A stretch of DNA of 64,000 bases. Source: Marthasterias glacialis. Taxonomy: Eukaryota > Echinodermata > Asteroidea > Forcipulatida > Asteriidae. Below the pieces are notes generated by a model. It had not been told where the DNA came from and did no database searches. It saw nothing but the letters and a program-made list of their open reading frames with translations. The DNA lies in assembly GCA_911728455.2 (NCBI GenBank), contig OU452223.1, positions 124,001-188,000 of the forward strand. The letters run 5' to 3'. Positions 52,030-62,232 of this stretch are shown one piece after another. The position numbers and the translations under genes were made by a program. How positions within the stretch are numbered: position 1 is the first letter of the stretch; every line of letters starts with the position of its first letter.

Positions 52030-52335
52030 TGGGGATAAAGGTATTCTTTCTAGTCATCTTGTATTCTCAAACTACATCATAAAACTAATCTGTGACAATT
52101 TAAGCAAAATCAGTATTCACTTTTTTGAAAGATCATTGAACAACGGTTTCTTTTTTGTCGGTTAGATTATAGGGTTATCGTTTAGTGAGACAAAAACTAT
52201 TTGTTTTACTCATTTTTTCAAAAACTATAGCACTTCTGACTGATATATTTCATGGAATGTTTTTGTACCATGTATGGTTATCTTCTTTATTCTATGTGAG
52301 TTATGTGTAAATATGTAAACGTTTAAATATAAGTT
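52030..52335. mobile_element. Weathered relic of the TTAA-flanked MITE family
   Basis: The order AATCTGTGACAATTTAAGC, then GTGAGACAAAAACTATTTG, ATATTTCATGGAATGTTTTT, ACCATGTATGG and GTGTAAATATGTAAACGTTT parallels the interior of the MITE at 4922-5278. The terminal repeats are not recognisable, so the copy is old and its limits approximate. Confidence 0.55.
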
Positions 52336-52760
52336 GGTTGTTTCTTCATACATACCAGTACTGCAGATCATTTACTACCACCCTCAGCTGAAGGTTTTCT
52401 GAATGAAATGTATTTTGAAACAAATTTTATACCTGTGCAATTGCTTTTGACCAGAGCCAAATTAAATAAAAGCATTTCATCATGTGTAGATCAGTAATTG
52501 TTACTTGTTTTCTTCTTTTGACAGTTTTCTTTGAACTCTACTGGGTTGCAAATTTAAAGTTTGCAAGTCCAGGCTGCTATATAAAAGGTACCCATGTGTT
52601 CCTTAAAGACAGAAGCTACTATTTATGGCAATTGGGATTCCAAAAATGTGCAGGTGGAAATAGAGTGTGGTGAAGTTTGCAGTGAAAACATGTTAAACTG
52701 ACTTACTGTTAGGTTGCCATAGGTAAGACTTCTTAGTACATGGAAGGCATGCTTATCTCT

Positions 52761-53270
52761 TCTGACCATATTCTGACTCAAAGTGACCCAGAAAGCTGGG
52801 TAAAACACATTAACTCGGAAGCTGGGTCATAATTCAGCTTACCTATCTTCCAGTCATTGTTGTATGTTGACGCTGGAGCCGGGTTAGTTAAAACGAACTT
52901 GTTCTGGCTTTCCGGGACATTTTGACCCAGAACTTGGTCATGTACAGGAATCCGGGTCAGTTGAAAAGACCCGGCTTCCGGGTTACAATTGTTTAACCTT
53001 GCTTTCCGGGTCACTTTGACCCAGACTTGGTCATGTCCTATTGGACCCTTCTTCCGGGTCAATGCTTTATGTTGACCCGGAGTCCAGGTCAAAATTTTAT
53101 GTTGACCCGGAATCCGGGTCAGTTGAAATGACCCGGTTTCCGGGTCAAAATATTTGACCCGGCTTTCCGGGTCAATTTGACCCGGCACTTGGTCAGGTCC
53201 TATTGGACCCGGATTCCGGGTCAAATTTGACCCGTTCCGAGTCAAATTTGACCCGGGAGTTTTTAGAGTG
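52761..53270. repeat. GGGTCA/TGACCC palindromic minisatellite element
   Basis: Many copies of CCGGGTCA and TGACCCGG in both orientations, more regular toward the right, ending GACCCGGGAGTTTTTAGAGTG. The end ACACTCTAAAAACTCCCGGG resembles, from memory, the ACACTCTAAAAA-starting repeats with tandem GGGTTAA cores in fish. A 155-codon minus frame here (52778-53245) is repeat translation. Confidence 0.6.
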
Positions 53271-56081
53271 TAATAAGACTAACTATGGTAGGTTGGGGGC
53301 TGAGCAGGATCACGAACTGAATGACAAAACCATACATTTTATTAGCGCACCTAGTAATACTTAACTTGGTAGGTTGGGGCTGATCAGGACTATGAACCGA
53401 ATGACAGAACTATACATTTAATGAGTGCCTCTAATAAGACTTACTGTGGTAGGTTGGGGCTTAACAGGATTATGAACTGAATGAAAGAACCATACATTTG
53501 ATAAGTTCTGCTAATAAGAATAACCGTGGTAGGTTGGGGGCTGAGCAGGATCACGAACTGCATGAAAGAACCAAACATTTTATAATTGCCGCTAATAAGA
53601 CTAACTATGGTAGGTCTTGGGCTGAGCAGGATCATGAACTACATGAAAAATCCATACATTTGATAAGTGCCCCTAGTAAGACTAACTGTGGTAGGTTGGA
53701 GCTAAGCAGGATCATGAACTGCATAAACGAACCATACATTTTACAATTGCCGCTAATAAGACTAATTGTGGTAGGTTGGGGCTCAGCAGGATCATGAACT
53801 GCATGAAAGAGCTATACATTTTATAAGTGCCGCTAATAAGAATAACTATGGTAGGTCCGGGATTAGTCAGGATCCTGAACTTAATGACAGAATCATACAT
53901 ATTATAAGTGCCCCTAATATGACAAACTGTGGTAGAGTGGGGCTGAGCAGGATCATAAACTGCATGAAAATGCCATACAATTTATAAGTGCTGCAAATAA
54001 GACTAACCGTGGTAGGTTGGGGGCTAGTCAGGATCATGAACTGACTGAAGCACTATAAATTTTATAAGTACCGCTAAGAAGACTAACTATGATAGTCGGG
54101 GCTGAGCAGGTTCATGAACTGAATGAAAGAATAATACATTTTATAAGTGCCGCTTAGACTACTAACTATGGTGGGTTGGGGCTTAGCAGGATCATGAATT
54201 GAATGACAGAACCATATAATTTATAAGCGATGATAAAAAGACAAACTATGGTGGGTTGGGTGAAAAAACCAAATATTTTATAATTGCCGCAAATAAGACT
54301 AACTGTGGTAGGTTGGGAGCTAAGCTGGATCATGAAGTGAATGACAGAACCATACATTTTATAAATGTTGCTAATAAGACAAACTGTGGTAGGTTGGGGG
54401 CTAAGCAGGATCATAAACTGCATGAAAATGCCATACAATTTATAAGTGCTGCAAATAAGACTAACCGTGGTAGGTTGGGGGCTAGTCAGGATCATGAACT
54501 GACTGAAGCACCATAAATTTTATAAGTACCACTAAGAAGACTAACTATGATAGTCGGGGCTGAGCAGGTTCATGAACTGAATGAAAGAATAATACATTTT
54601 ATAAGTGCCGCTTAGACTACTAACTATGGTGGGTTGGGGCTTAGCAGGATCATGAATTGAATGACAGAACCATATACTTTATAAGCGATGATAAAAAGAC
54701 AAACTATGGTGGGTTGGGTGAAAAAAACAAATATTTTATAATTGCCGCTAATAAGACTAACTGTGGTAGGTTGGGAGCTAAGCTGGATCATGAAGTGAAT
54801 GACAGAACCATACATTTTATAAATGTTGCTAATAAGACAAACTGTGGTAGGTTGGGGGCTAAGCAGGATCACGAACTGCATGAAAGAGCCATACATTTGA
54901 TCAGTGCCGCTAATAAGGCTAACTGTGGTAGGTTGGGGGCTAGTCGGGATCATGAACTGAATGAAAGAACCATACATTTTATAAGAGCCACTAAGAAGAC
55001 TAACTATGGTAGTCGGTGCTGAGCAAGATCATGAACTTAATGAAAGAATCATACATGTTATAAGTGCCACTAACAAGACTAACTGTGATAGGTTGGAGCT
55101 GAGCAGGATCATGAACTGAATGAAAGAGCCATACATTTTGTAAGTGCCGCAAATGAGACTAACTATGGTAGGTTGAGGGCTAGTCAGGATCATGAACTTA
55201 ATGACAGAATCATACATCTTTTGAGTGCTACTAAGAAGACTAACTATGATAGTCGGGGCTGAGCAGAATCATGAACTCAATGAATGAACCATACATTTGA
55301 TAAGTGCCGGTAATAAGACAAACTGTGGTAGGTTGAGGCTGAGCAGGATCATGAACTGCATGAAAGAACCATACATTTTATAAGTGGCGCTAATATGACA
55401 TACTGTGTAGGTTGAGGCTGAGCAGGATCATGAACTGCATGAAAGAACCATACATTTGATAATTGCCACTAATAAGACAAACTGTGGTAGGTTGGGGGTA
55501 AGCAGGATCATGAACTTAATGACAGAATCATACATATTATAAGTGCCCCTAATATGACAAACTGTGGTAGAGTGGGGCTGAGCAGGATCATGAACTGCAT
55601 GAAAGAACCATACATTTGATAATTGCCACTAATAAGACAAACTGTGGTAGGTTGGGGGTAAGCAGGATCATGAACTGAATGAAAAAACCATACAAATTAT
55701 AAGTGCCACTAAGAAGACTAACTATGATAGGTTGGGGCTGAGCAGGATCATGAACTGCATGAAAGAGCCATACACTTTATAAGTGCCGCTAATAAGACTA
55801 ACTATGGTAGGTTGGGGCTGAGCAGCATCATGAACTGCATGAATGAGCCATACATTTTATAAGTGCCACTACTAAGACTAACTGTGATAGGTTGGGGCTG
55901 AGCAGGATCATTAGCTGCATGAAAGAGCCATACATTTTATAAGTGCCGCTAATTAGGCTAACTCTGGTAGGTTGGGGGCTAGTCAGGATCATGAACTGAA
56001 TGAAAGAACCATACATTTTATAAGTGCCACTAAGAAAACTAACTGTGATAGGTTGGGGCTGAGCAGGATCATGAACTGAAT
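53271..56081. repeat. 80/81-bp satellite, block B2
   Basis: About 35 units leading up to the LINE insertion. Includes a 458-bp local duplication (53940-54855) and another short one around 55480-55680 (CATACATTTGATAATTGCCA repeated). Confidence 0.94.
53940..54855. repeat. 458-bp tandem duplication inside the satellite
   Basis: Landmarks GATCATAAACTGCATGAAAA (53951 and 54409), CTGACTGAAG (54041 and 54499) and GATAGTCGGGGCTGAGCAGG (54091 and 54549) all repeat at exactly 458 bp. Both copies share oddities such as a unit truncated to GGTTGGGTGAAAAAA and a CGCTTAGACTACTAAC variant, with very few differences, so the duplication is recent relative to the array. Confidence 0.85.
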
Positions 56082-57296
56082 TATTTCAATTCAAAGAACA
56101 TTTATTTATTAATAAGAAAGTATAATAGGAGGAGGTAAATCCCAAACAAGCAAAACAATGCTTGTCTGCAGATATGCCTTTGACAGAAAAACAAATGCAC
56201 ATGTAAGTAAACAATTACAAAACATCGAATCATAATTATCATTTTCACAATATACAGAAAAAACAAGCATGAATAACATGGTTTGTATTACATTGTTCGT
56301 ACACAGAAAGCTATACAGGGGGATTATTGAGCAAGTGGGCTTTTAGTTTGTGTTTGTAGATAGCAGGTGTAGGGGCAGTTTTTATACTATTAGGCAGTTT
56401 ATTTCAATTTGAGGGTCCAGAGAAACAGATGTTATGATGGAAGGCTGTCGTTCTGTGTTTGGGAAGATGAAAATTAGAAGATGATCTGGTATTACGACGA
56501 TGAATATTACAGTTATGTTCAAAGTAGTTGTTGAATGAGTGAGGAAGTAGTCCTTTCATGTGTTTATACATGAAGATACACTGTTGGTATTTATTTATAC
56601 ATTTTAAGTTGAGTAATTTAAGTTTACAAAATAAAGGACTTGCATGGGCCCTAAATGGGGAATGTGAAAAAATACGAACAACTTTCTTTTGGAGAACATT
56701 CAGCTTATTAAGATTGGTGCTAAATGTATTTCCCCATACAACATTGCAATATTGGAGATATGGTAGTATGAGAGTGCAATAAAGTGTACGCAAAACATTG
56801 TTAGGAAGGAGAAATTTCAATCGACTGATGGCACCAATACTTTTTACTACCTTGTTTTCTATTTCACTTATATGATATTTCCATGAAAATTTTTCATATA
56901 AATAAACACCCACAATTTTGGTTTTAATTACCTGCTAAATAGGTGTGTTATTGAGATTGATGAGTAGTTTTGGCTGAATGAATTGTGTCCTTTGGTAAAG
57001 ATAATATAATTACATTTTTTAGTATTTAGGGAGAGCCTATTTGCTTTAAACCACTCACAGATATTAGTTAGTTCCCTATTGACATTATCAATCAACACGG
57101 GAAGGTCCGTATTGCAACAAAATATATTTGTGTCATCAGCGTACTTGATAAAAAAAAGCAAATCAGATGTTTGACAAATGTTATTTATATAAATGATAAA
57201 GAGCACAGGTCTTAAGAGAGATCCTTGAGGAACCCCACATGTTATTCCTAGAGGTGATAACAAAGAAAATTGTTATTTAGTACACTGAGAGAAAAT
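56082..57296 (-). mobile_element. 5'-truncated LINE (CR1/Jockey-type), copy 2
   Basis: Paralogue of 10363-11602 with the same 5' and 3' limits and the same 18-bp flanks (56064-56081 and 57297-57314). The RT part (57263-56928) keeps VPQGSLLRPVLFIIYINNI and YADD at 57143-57132. The post-RT tail (56913-56404) is open for 169 codons: WKYHISEIENKVV, ISRLKFLLPNNVLRTLYC, ILPYLQYCNVVWG, then a basic end (CNIHRRNTRSSSNFHLPK). The tail is better preserved than in copy 1. A frame break between RT and tail is common to both copies and so predates the duplication. Confidence 0.88.
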
Positions 57297-57536
57297 CAGG
57301 ACCATGAACTGATTGACAGAACTATACACTTTATTAGTGCCGCTAATAAGACTAACTACGGTAAGTTGGGGTTGAGCAGAATCATAAACTGATTGAAAGA
57401 ACCATCAATTTTATAAGTGCAGCTAATAAGACTAACTGTGGTACGTTGGGGATAAGCAGGGTCATGAACTGCAAGAAAAAGCCATACATTTTATAAGTGC
57501 CAATAAAAAGACCATCTATGGTAGGTTGGGGGCTTA
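57297..57536. repeat. 80/81-bp satellite, block B3
   Basis: Three units, ending in GGGGGCTTA where the Harbinger-like MITE is inserted. Confidence 0.93.
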
Positions 57537-58875
57537 GGCCAAAAAAATAAAGTGTTCTGTTTCCGGTTACCCGACCGACCCTAATTTTACGGCGCGACCC
57601 TAAACTTTTTATTCGACTTTTTCCTTTTTCGGCGGCTTAAAATAATGAATTAATTAAAATGAAAATAAATAAATAAATAAATCAAATCACAAATAAATAC
57701 ATAAAATAGAGATCGACCTCGTCACTATGAAATGAACATGAAAATAAAGTGGTCGTAGTTCGTGCGTCGACACGGTGGTCGATAAAACATCAACCCAAGC
57801 CGTAAAACGAATCTAGCTCCCCGTCCGTAGCGTTTACTGTGCATGCTGCGACCGACAGTGACACATTAGTCGTTACGATGATTCCCTCTCATTCACTCTG
57901 CGTGTGGCAAATTTTTCTTTGCCAAATAACATTATTATAATCACATTCAGTCTTTTTTGCACCCTGCACTGAATTCTATGACATCTTCAAGCAACAACGT
58001 GAACAAATAAAAGATAGAAAACATACCAGAAACATCGCAATGATTTATTTCTTATTAAAAATAGCCATCAGAAAGAAAAATAAATTGAAAAGCACACCGA
58101 AAGCTAGGTGCCCAGGGGCCGGTTACTTGCTTGATGTCTTTCAGTTTTACAATGACGTCAGCACTTGAACGCCTGAAAGATTTGGACGTGCAGTTGATGA
58201 TCATTGCTCACTGCGGAGCGAACTGCACGTCCAAACAAATCCAGCGCGCACTGTTGTTGCACGTGCTTCGTGTGTGGAGCACACGTCACGTGTTATCTCC
58301 GCAGCATCGTTTTCAAAATAGTCGGTCTCCGCTCGTTGTTCAAACGAGACAAGTTCGTGTAGCGGCAGACAAGGCTGCTGTCTATGTGGAATCGTCCACG
58401 TTCTGCCGAAGGTTTTTAAAGAATTTTTAGAGCGATTTTCTGTGTCTATTTTGTGTTTATTGTGAACAAAATTCAAATGACAAGGATCTATTTTTGAGTT
58501 ATATAAACAATATGGAATGCATTTCGTTCGGGCATTGTCGCTGAATATCACTCGATGAAATCTGGCTTTTCCATTTTACTCAGCTTGTATCGCTTCGCCT
58601 CGTGCTGAAATGGAATAATCTAGATTTTGCATTGCGTTTTTCCCCAAACTTACTCTTTTACTTAATGGCGGCCTGAACAGGAATTGCACGGTACGTTTAC
58701 TTTAGTATAGGGGGTTAAATAAATAAATAAGGCATTAACCTATTGTACTGTACTGTATTTTAAATCAATATTACCGAAAAAAAAAAAAACCCTGTAAAAC
58801 AATAAAAATTCCCAACCTACCGACCCTATTTTGAAATGGCATGTAATCGGAAACAGAACATTTTTTTTTTTGGCC
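57537..58875. mobile_element. PIF/Harbinger-like MITE, 1339 bp
   Basis: Inverted ends GGCCAAAAAAATAAAGTGTT / GGCCAAAAAAAAAAATGTTC continue with CTGTTTCCGGTTAC / CTGTTTCCGATTAC and GACCGACCCTA-like strings. A TTA duplication flanks it (57534-57536 and 58876-58878). Three-base TTA/TWA duplication with GG-starting ends is the PIF/Harbinger pattern. The paralogous satellite at 11836-11850 has the uninterrupted GGGGGCTTAGCAGGATC, an empty site. Two overlapping frames on opposite strands inside (58131-58430 and 58201-58551) resemble neither a Harbinger transposase nor its Myb-like partner; the element is non-autonomous. Confidence 0.88.
58181..58235. other. Perfect 15-bp inverted repeat inside the Harbinger-like MITE
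   Basis: TTTGGACGTGCAGTT (58181-58195) and AACTGCACGTCCAAA (58221-58235) are exact reverse complements around a 25-base loop. Such a stem could form in single-stranded DNA or transcript. Several CACGT motifs follow (58260-58290). Confidence 0.7.
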
Positions 58876-59966
58876 TTAGCAGGATCATGAACTACACGAA
58901 AGAACCAAATATTTTATAATTGCTGCTAAAAAGACTAACTGTGGTAGGTTGGGGGCTAGTCGGGATTATGAACAGAATAAAAGAACCATACCTTTTATAA
59001 GTGCCACTAAGAAGACTAACTATGGTAGGTTGGGGCTAAGCAGGATCATGAACTGCATGAAAGAACCACATGTTTTATAAGTGCCGCTAATAAGACTAAC
59101 CATGGTTGGTTGGGGCTGAGGATGATCATGAACTGCAAGAAAACAACTATACATTTTCTAAGTGTTGCTAATAAGACCAACTATTGTAGGTTGGGGGCTG
59201 AGCAGGATCCTGAAGTGAATGACAGAACCTTACATTTTATAAGCGCCGCTAATAAGACTAATGGAGGTAGGTTGGGGCTGAGCAGGATGATGGTGTGAAT
59301 AAGAGAACCGTACATTTTGTTAGTACCCCTAATAAAATATTAACTAAAGTAGGTTGGGGCTGAGCAGGATCATGAACTGCGTCAAAGAACCATACATTTT
59401 TTAAGAGCCGCTAATAAGACAAACCATGGTACGATGGGGCTGAGCAGGATTATGAACTGAATGATAGAACCGTACATTTTCTAAATGCCACTAATAAAAA
59501 AGACTATGGTACGTCGGGGCTGAGCAGGATCATGAACTGCATGAAAAAAACATACATTTTAGAGGTGCCGCTAATAAGACAAACTGTGGTAGGTTGGGGC
59601 TGAGCAGGATCATGAACTACATAAAAGAACCATACATTTTAAAAGTGCTGCTAATAAGACCAACTGTTGTAGGTTGGGGGCTGAGCTGTATCATGAAGGG
59701 AATGACAGAACCGTACATTTGATAAGTGCCGCTAATAAAACTAACTTTGGTAGGTTTGGAGCTAGACAGGATCAACAACTGAATGAAAGAACCAAACATT
59801 AATAAGTGCGGCTAAGAAGACTTACTATGGTAGGTTGGGGCTGAGCAGGATCATGAACTCTATGAAAGAACCATACATTTTATGAGTGCTGCTAATCAGA
59901 CCAACTTTTGTAGGTTGGGGCTGAGCAGGATCATGAAGTGAATGACAGAACAATACATTTTATAAG
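58876..59966. repeat. 80/81-bp satellite, block B4
   Basis: About 13 units collinear with parts of 11840-14036, including shared variants such as TGGAGGTAGG and GGTACGATGGGGC. The last unit breaks off at ATTTTATAAG. Confidence 0.94.
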
Positions 59967-60166
59967 CTGATTTTACCCTGCCCCCCACCCACCCTCTTTG
60001 GGTCACGCCCCCATTCTGGCAACCCTCCAGTGGCTTGTTGTAACTGACTATTACAGCTGATCTAATTTTATATGAAATTGATATTCTCAACAATAAATAT
60101 TGATCACAAAGTTTTAAAATTTCATTTTAACATCATTAAACTTCAGGTTAGCCTTGCATTGAAATT
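59967..60166. mobile_element. Fragment of the long-TIR element's right arm
   Basis: Matches 17100-17300 closely (GATTTTACCCTG, TTTGGGTCACG, CCATTCTGGCAACCCTCCAG, TATTGATCACAAAGTTTTAA). It is joined directly to a broken satellite unit on the left and to unique DNA on the right, so both ends of the element are missing. Confidence 0.85.
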
Positions 60167-60757
60167 ACTTTTGAATGATTTGCACAGTTGTTTTGTTTTT
60201 CTTTCCCAAAGTGAAACTTAGAGGTTTGAAACATAACACAAAACAACTAAAATTAGATAACATTGTTTATGTATGAGGTAAATGTTTATGACATGGAAAA
60301 TTGTCAAGAGAGGTTTGGTCAACTATCTGTTGTCTCAACAGAATCAAAATATATAAAAAGTGAGCAATAATAATCACAACACACCTTTGACAATATATAT
60401 AGTAATGCCTCTATTATCTTCTTTACTTAAAATTGTCCATAGAATCCTTTTAAATCATGTTATTCCGTCAGTAAAAACACTTCCAAGTTCACCGTGAAAA
60501 CAAGCATGCTCTTCAATACTGTGTACATTGTGCATGAAATACACTGTACATAAAAAGACAACTAGACCTACTCATTTTGGGGGTTTGCAATCTTGGGATC
60601 GCACTCTATTTACGGATGTTTGGTACGTTTCAATTGCATTGGTAAAACTCCAGTTGCAACTTGTCAAACTTTGAGGGTGGTTTCAGGCAGTCGTAGAAGT
60701 AACAGGCAGGGCGATTTTGGGCGGTTTGAGGGCTAAAGGATGATTCAAGATACTTAC
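60167..60757. other. Unique DNA, no supported gene
   Basis: Low-copy AT-rich sequence with no transposon ends recognised. On the minus strand it would be the intron following the possible exon at 60758-60866. Confidence 0.45.
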
Positions 60758-60866
60758 ATGTTTTGTTTTTGTGATTGACTGACAAAGAGAGCCTGGAGGT
60801 TGACTGAGATGAGATCCAAACCACACTTTCATTGGTTCCCAACAGATACATGAAGTTTGTACTAGA
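60758..60866 (-). CDS. Possible internal exon, family unknown
   Basis: A strong minus-strand donor (ACAT|GTAAGTAT, GTAAGT at 60757-60752) ends a frame reading SSTNFMYLLGTNESVVWISS and then QSTSRLSLSVNHKNKT. An AG at 60868-60867 (CTACAG) could be the acceptor, and another lies at ATCATCAG upstream; neither has a long pyrimidine tract. The frame has a plausible soluble-protein composition with N-linked sequon-like NES and NKT. I recognise no family. A second frame over the same bases is also open, which weakens the case. Confidence 0.25.
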
Positions 60867-61339
60867 CTGTAGATCAATGGATCCATCTGATGATCAAATC
60901 CCTCTAAAAGTTCATCTACAAGAAAGCTCATTCAAGTTGTCTCTTGCTCATAACAAACTGTGTACTCATCAGGCAGAACCAACATCCTTCTGTACAAAAA
61001 TGTAAACAGTTTGAGAACAAATTATTATTATTGGCACGTTTTAGTCAAAGTAAATCTTAGTATCATGAAGATTGTGCTATTAAAATCCTCATCCTTACTG
61101 AGGATTTCTTCATTTAATGAGCTGTAATTCTGCTACACCTTTATCTTAACTCTTTAACTCCAGATTTTTTGCACGTATGGACGGAATTTTTTTTTCAAAT
61201 GATACTCTACAAAATCGAGGCCATAAATGGCTTTGTCAACCAATTGAGTTGTGCACCTGCAGCCATAAATGGACTTAAGGGAGTAAAAAAATTAGGGGGG
61301 AAAACATTACATGCTGCACTGAATAATAATTAAATATGC
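60867..61339. other. Unique DNA with a possible small MITE
   Basis: Around 61147-61292 the ends TTAACTCTTTAACTCC and (inverted) ACTCCCTTAAGTCC are loosely alike and the interior repeats CCATAAATGG, so a ~145-bp MITE is possible. Nothing else is seen. Confidence 0.25.
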
Positions 61340-61440
61340 TTTTGGGACTAGCTTTGAGCTCAGTGTCATGAGACAGGGAGGGGGCATTATGGGTGAGCAG
61401 AGAGGATGTTCTAACCACTAGACCACCAAACATACCCAGC
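61340..61440 (-). repeat. Possible tRNA-derived SINE fragment
   Basis: The minus strand reads TTTGGTGGTCTAGTGGTTAG at 61430-61411, an excellent pol III A box in the tRNA D-arm style. A convincing B box is not seen downstream, and the rest does not fold as a tRNA. A similar TAGTCTAGTGGTGAGA lies on the minus strand at 63494-63478. Confidence 0.35.
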
Positions 61441-62232
61441 AACATTAGGCCAGTATGAATCCTGTAACAGACTGATTGCGAGACCTGTGTCACGTGACCT
61501 ATTGTGGGTATTAAATGTAAACAAACACACATCCTCGGTAGGAAAGTGCGATACGGTACATGATAATTGCTGCATAATGTTTATTCGATCGAGGCTTTTT
61601 TTTCTCGAAATCTGCAAAAAATATTCCAGGGTTTATACCAGAGACCTTTGAGTGGCTGAATAAAGCCAGTAATGACAGTTTCAGCAAGTCTTGGAAAATT
61701 TACAAGTAAAAAATAAATGTGCAGGATGTGTACTAGTGCACGATGGAACGTTTAAGGCCAGACGACACTTTTCAACACAAGAACTTCAAAGTTTTGAAGC
61801 TGAATCATTCACAGAAATTGTAGTCCAAAATTGTGTAATTCCTTTGCCTATTTGAAATTTCGCAAGGCTAGGTTTAAATGCTCACTTTTCCCACCGTTCT
61901 TTACCCTTTTTGTACAGTGATTTAGGCCTACATTACAAACAAAATAACAGGCGATGACTACATAGTCGTCCGACGCCGGTAGTGCATAACTCAAAATAAA
62001 CCTCTTTTGTAGTAGAATACATTGGCAGTTTATGAAACACTAATGTGATTAATATCAATATCACAGCATATAACTAACTAGGAAGGCCTGGGTGCAACTG
62101 AATAGACTACCGTCTGGCGCAGGTTGCTTTGCAGCTAACATTGAAAAATGAGGCATCCTGGATAGCAACCTCTCTCCCTGCGGACAAGTTCAGACCCACG
62201 AACATGTCATGACTGAGTGTGCTGTGACAGGA
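61441..62232. other. Unique DNA carrying one arm of a distant inverted repeat
   Basis: CACGTGACCTATTGTGGGTATTA-type sequence at 61491-61513 is matched inverted at 63288-63310. The remainder is low-copy; no exon is supported. Confidence 0.4.

Larger units (their letters stand above)
51037..53270. mobile_element. 2.2-kb insert in phase with the satellite
   Basis: The satellite unit reads ...TGCCGCT up to 51036 and continues AATAAGACTAAC from 53271, so the 2234-bp insert falls inside one unit with no net loss. Its left end starts GTGCCACTACATGGG and its right end finishes TTTTTAGAGTGT; these are not convincing inverted repeats. Contents: unique AT-rich DNA (51037-52030), a MITE relic (52030-52335), more unique DNA, and a GGGTCA-rich terminal part (52761-53270). 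Two short frames (51547-51795, and 52482-52673 with a signal-peptide-like start) have no other support. Confidence 0.5.
47277..59966. repeat. Segmental duplication, copy 2
   Basis: Same order and orientation as 6116-14036. Differences include loss of exon B of the membrane-protein remnant, loss of about 130 bp near 49068, a much longer first satellite block with a 2.2-kb insert (51037-53270), and an added Harbinger-like MITE (57537-58875). Collinearity ends inside a satellite unit at 59966, where sequence jumps to the right arm of the long-TIR element. Confidence 0.9.

Noticed and set aside
52482-52673. Short frame with a signal-peptide-like start (MCRSVIVTCFLLLTVFF...)
   Set aside because: A hydrophobic start is common in AT-rich DNA; it sits in a mobile insert without other gene signals.
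52778-53245. 155-codon minus frame with repeated peptide
   Set aside because: It translates the GGGTCA/TGACCC minisatellite; the repeats are at the DNA level and palindromic.
58131-58551. Overlapping 99- and 116-codon frames on opposite strands
   Set aside because: Both lie inside the non-autonomous Harbinger-like MITE and show no transposase or Myb-like motif; one contains the 15-bp inverted repeat.
61411-61430. Functional tRNA gene on the minus strand
   Set aside because: Only the A-box/D-arm resembles a tRNA; no acceptor stem, anticodon arm or B box can be built.
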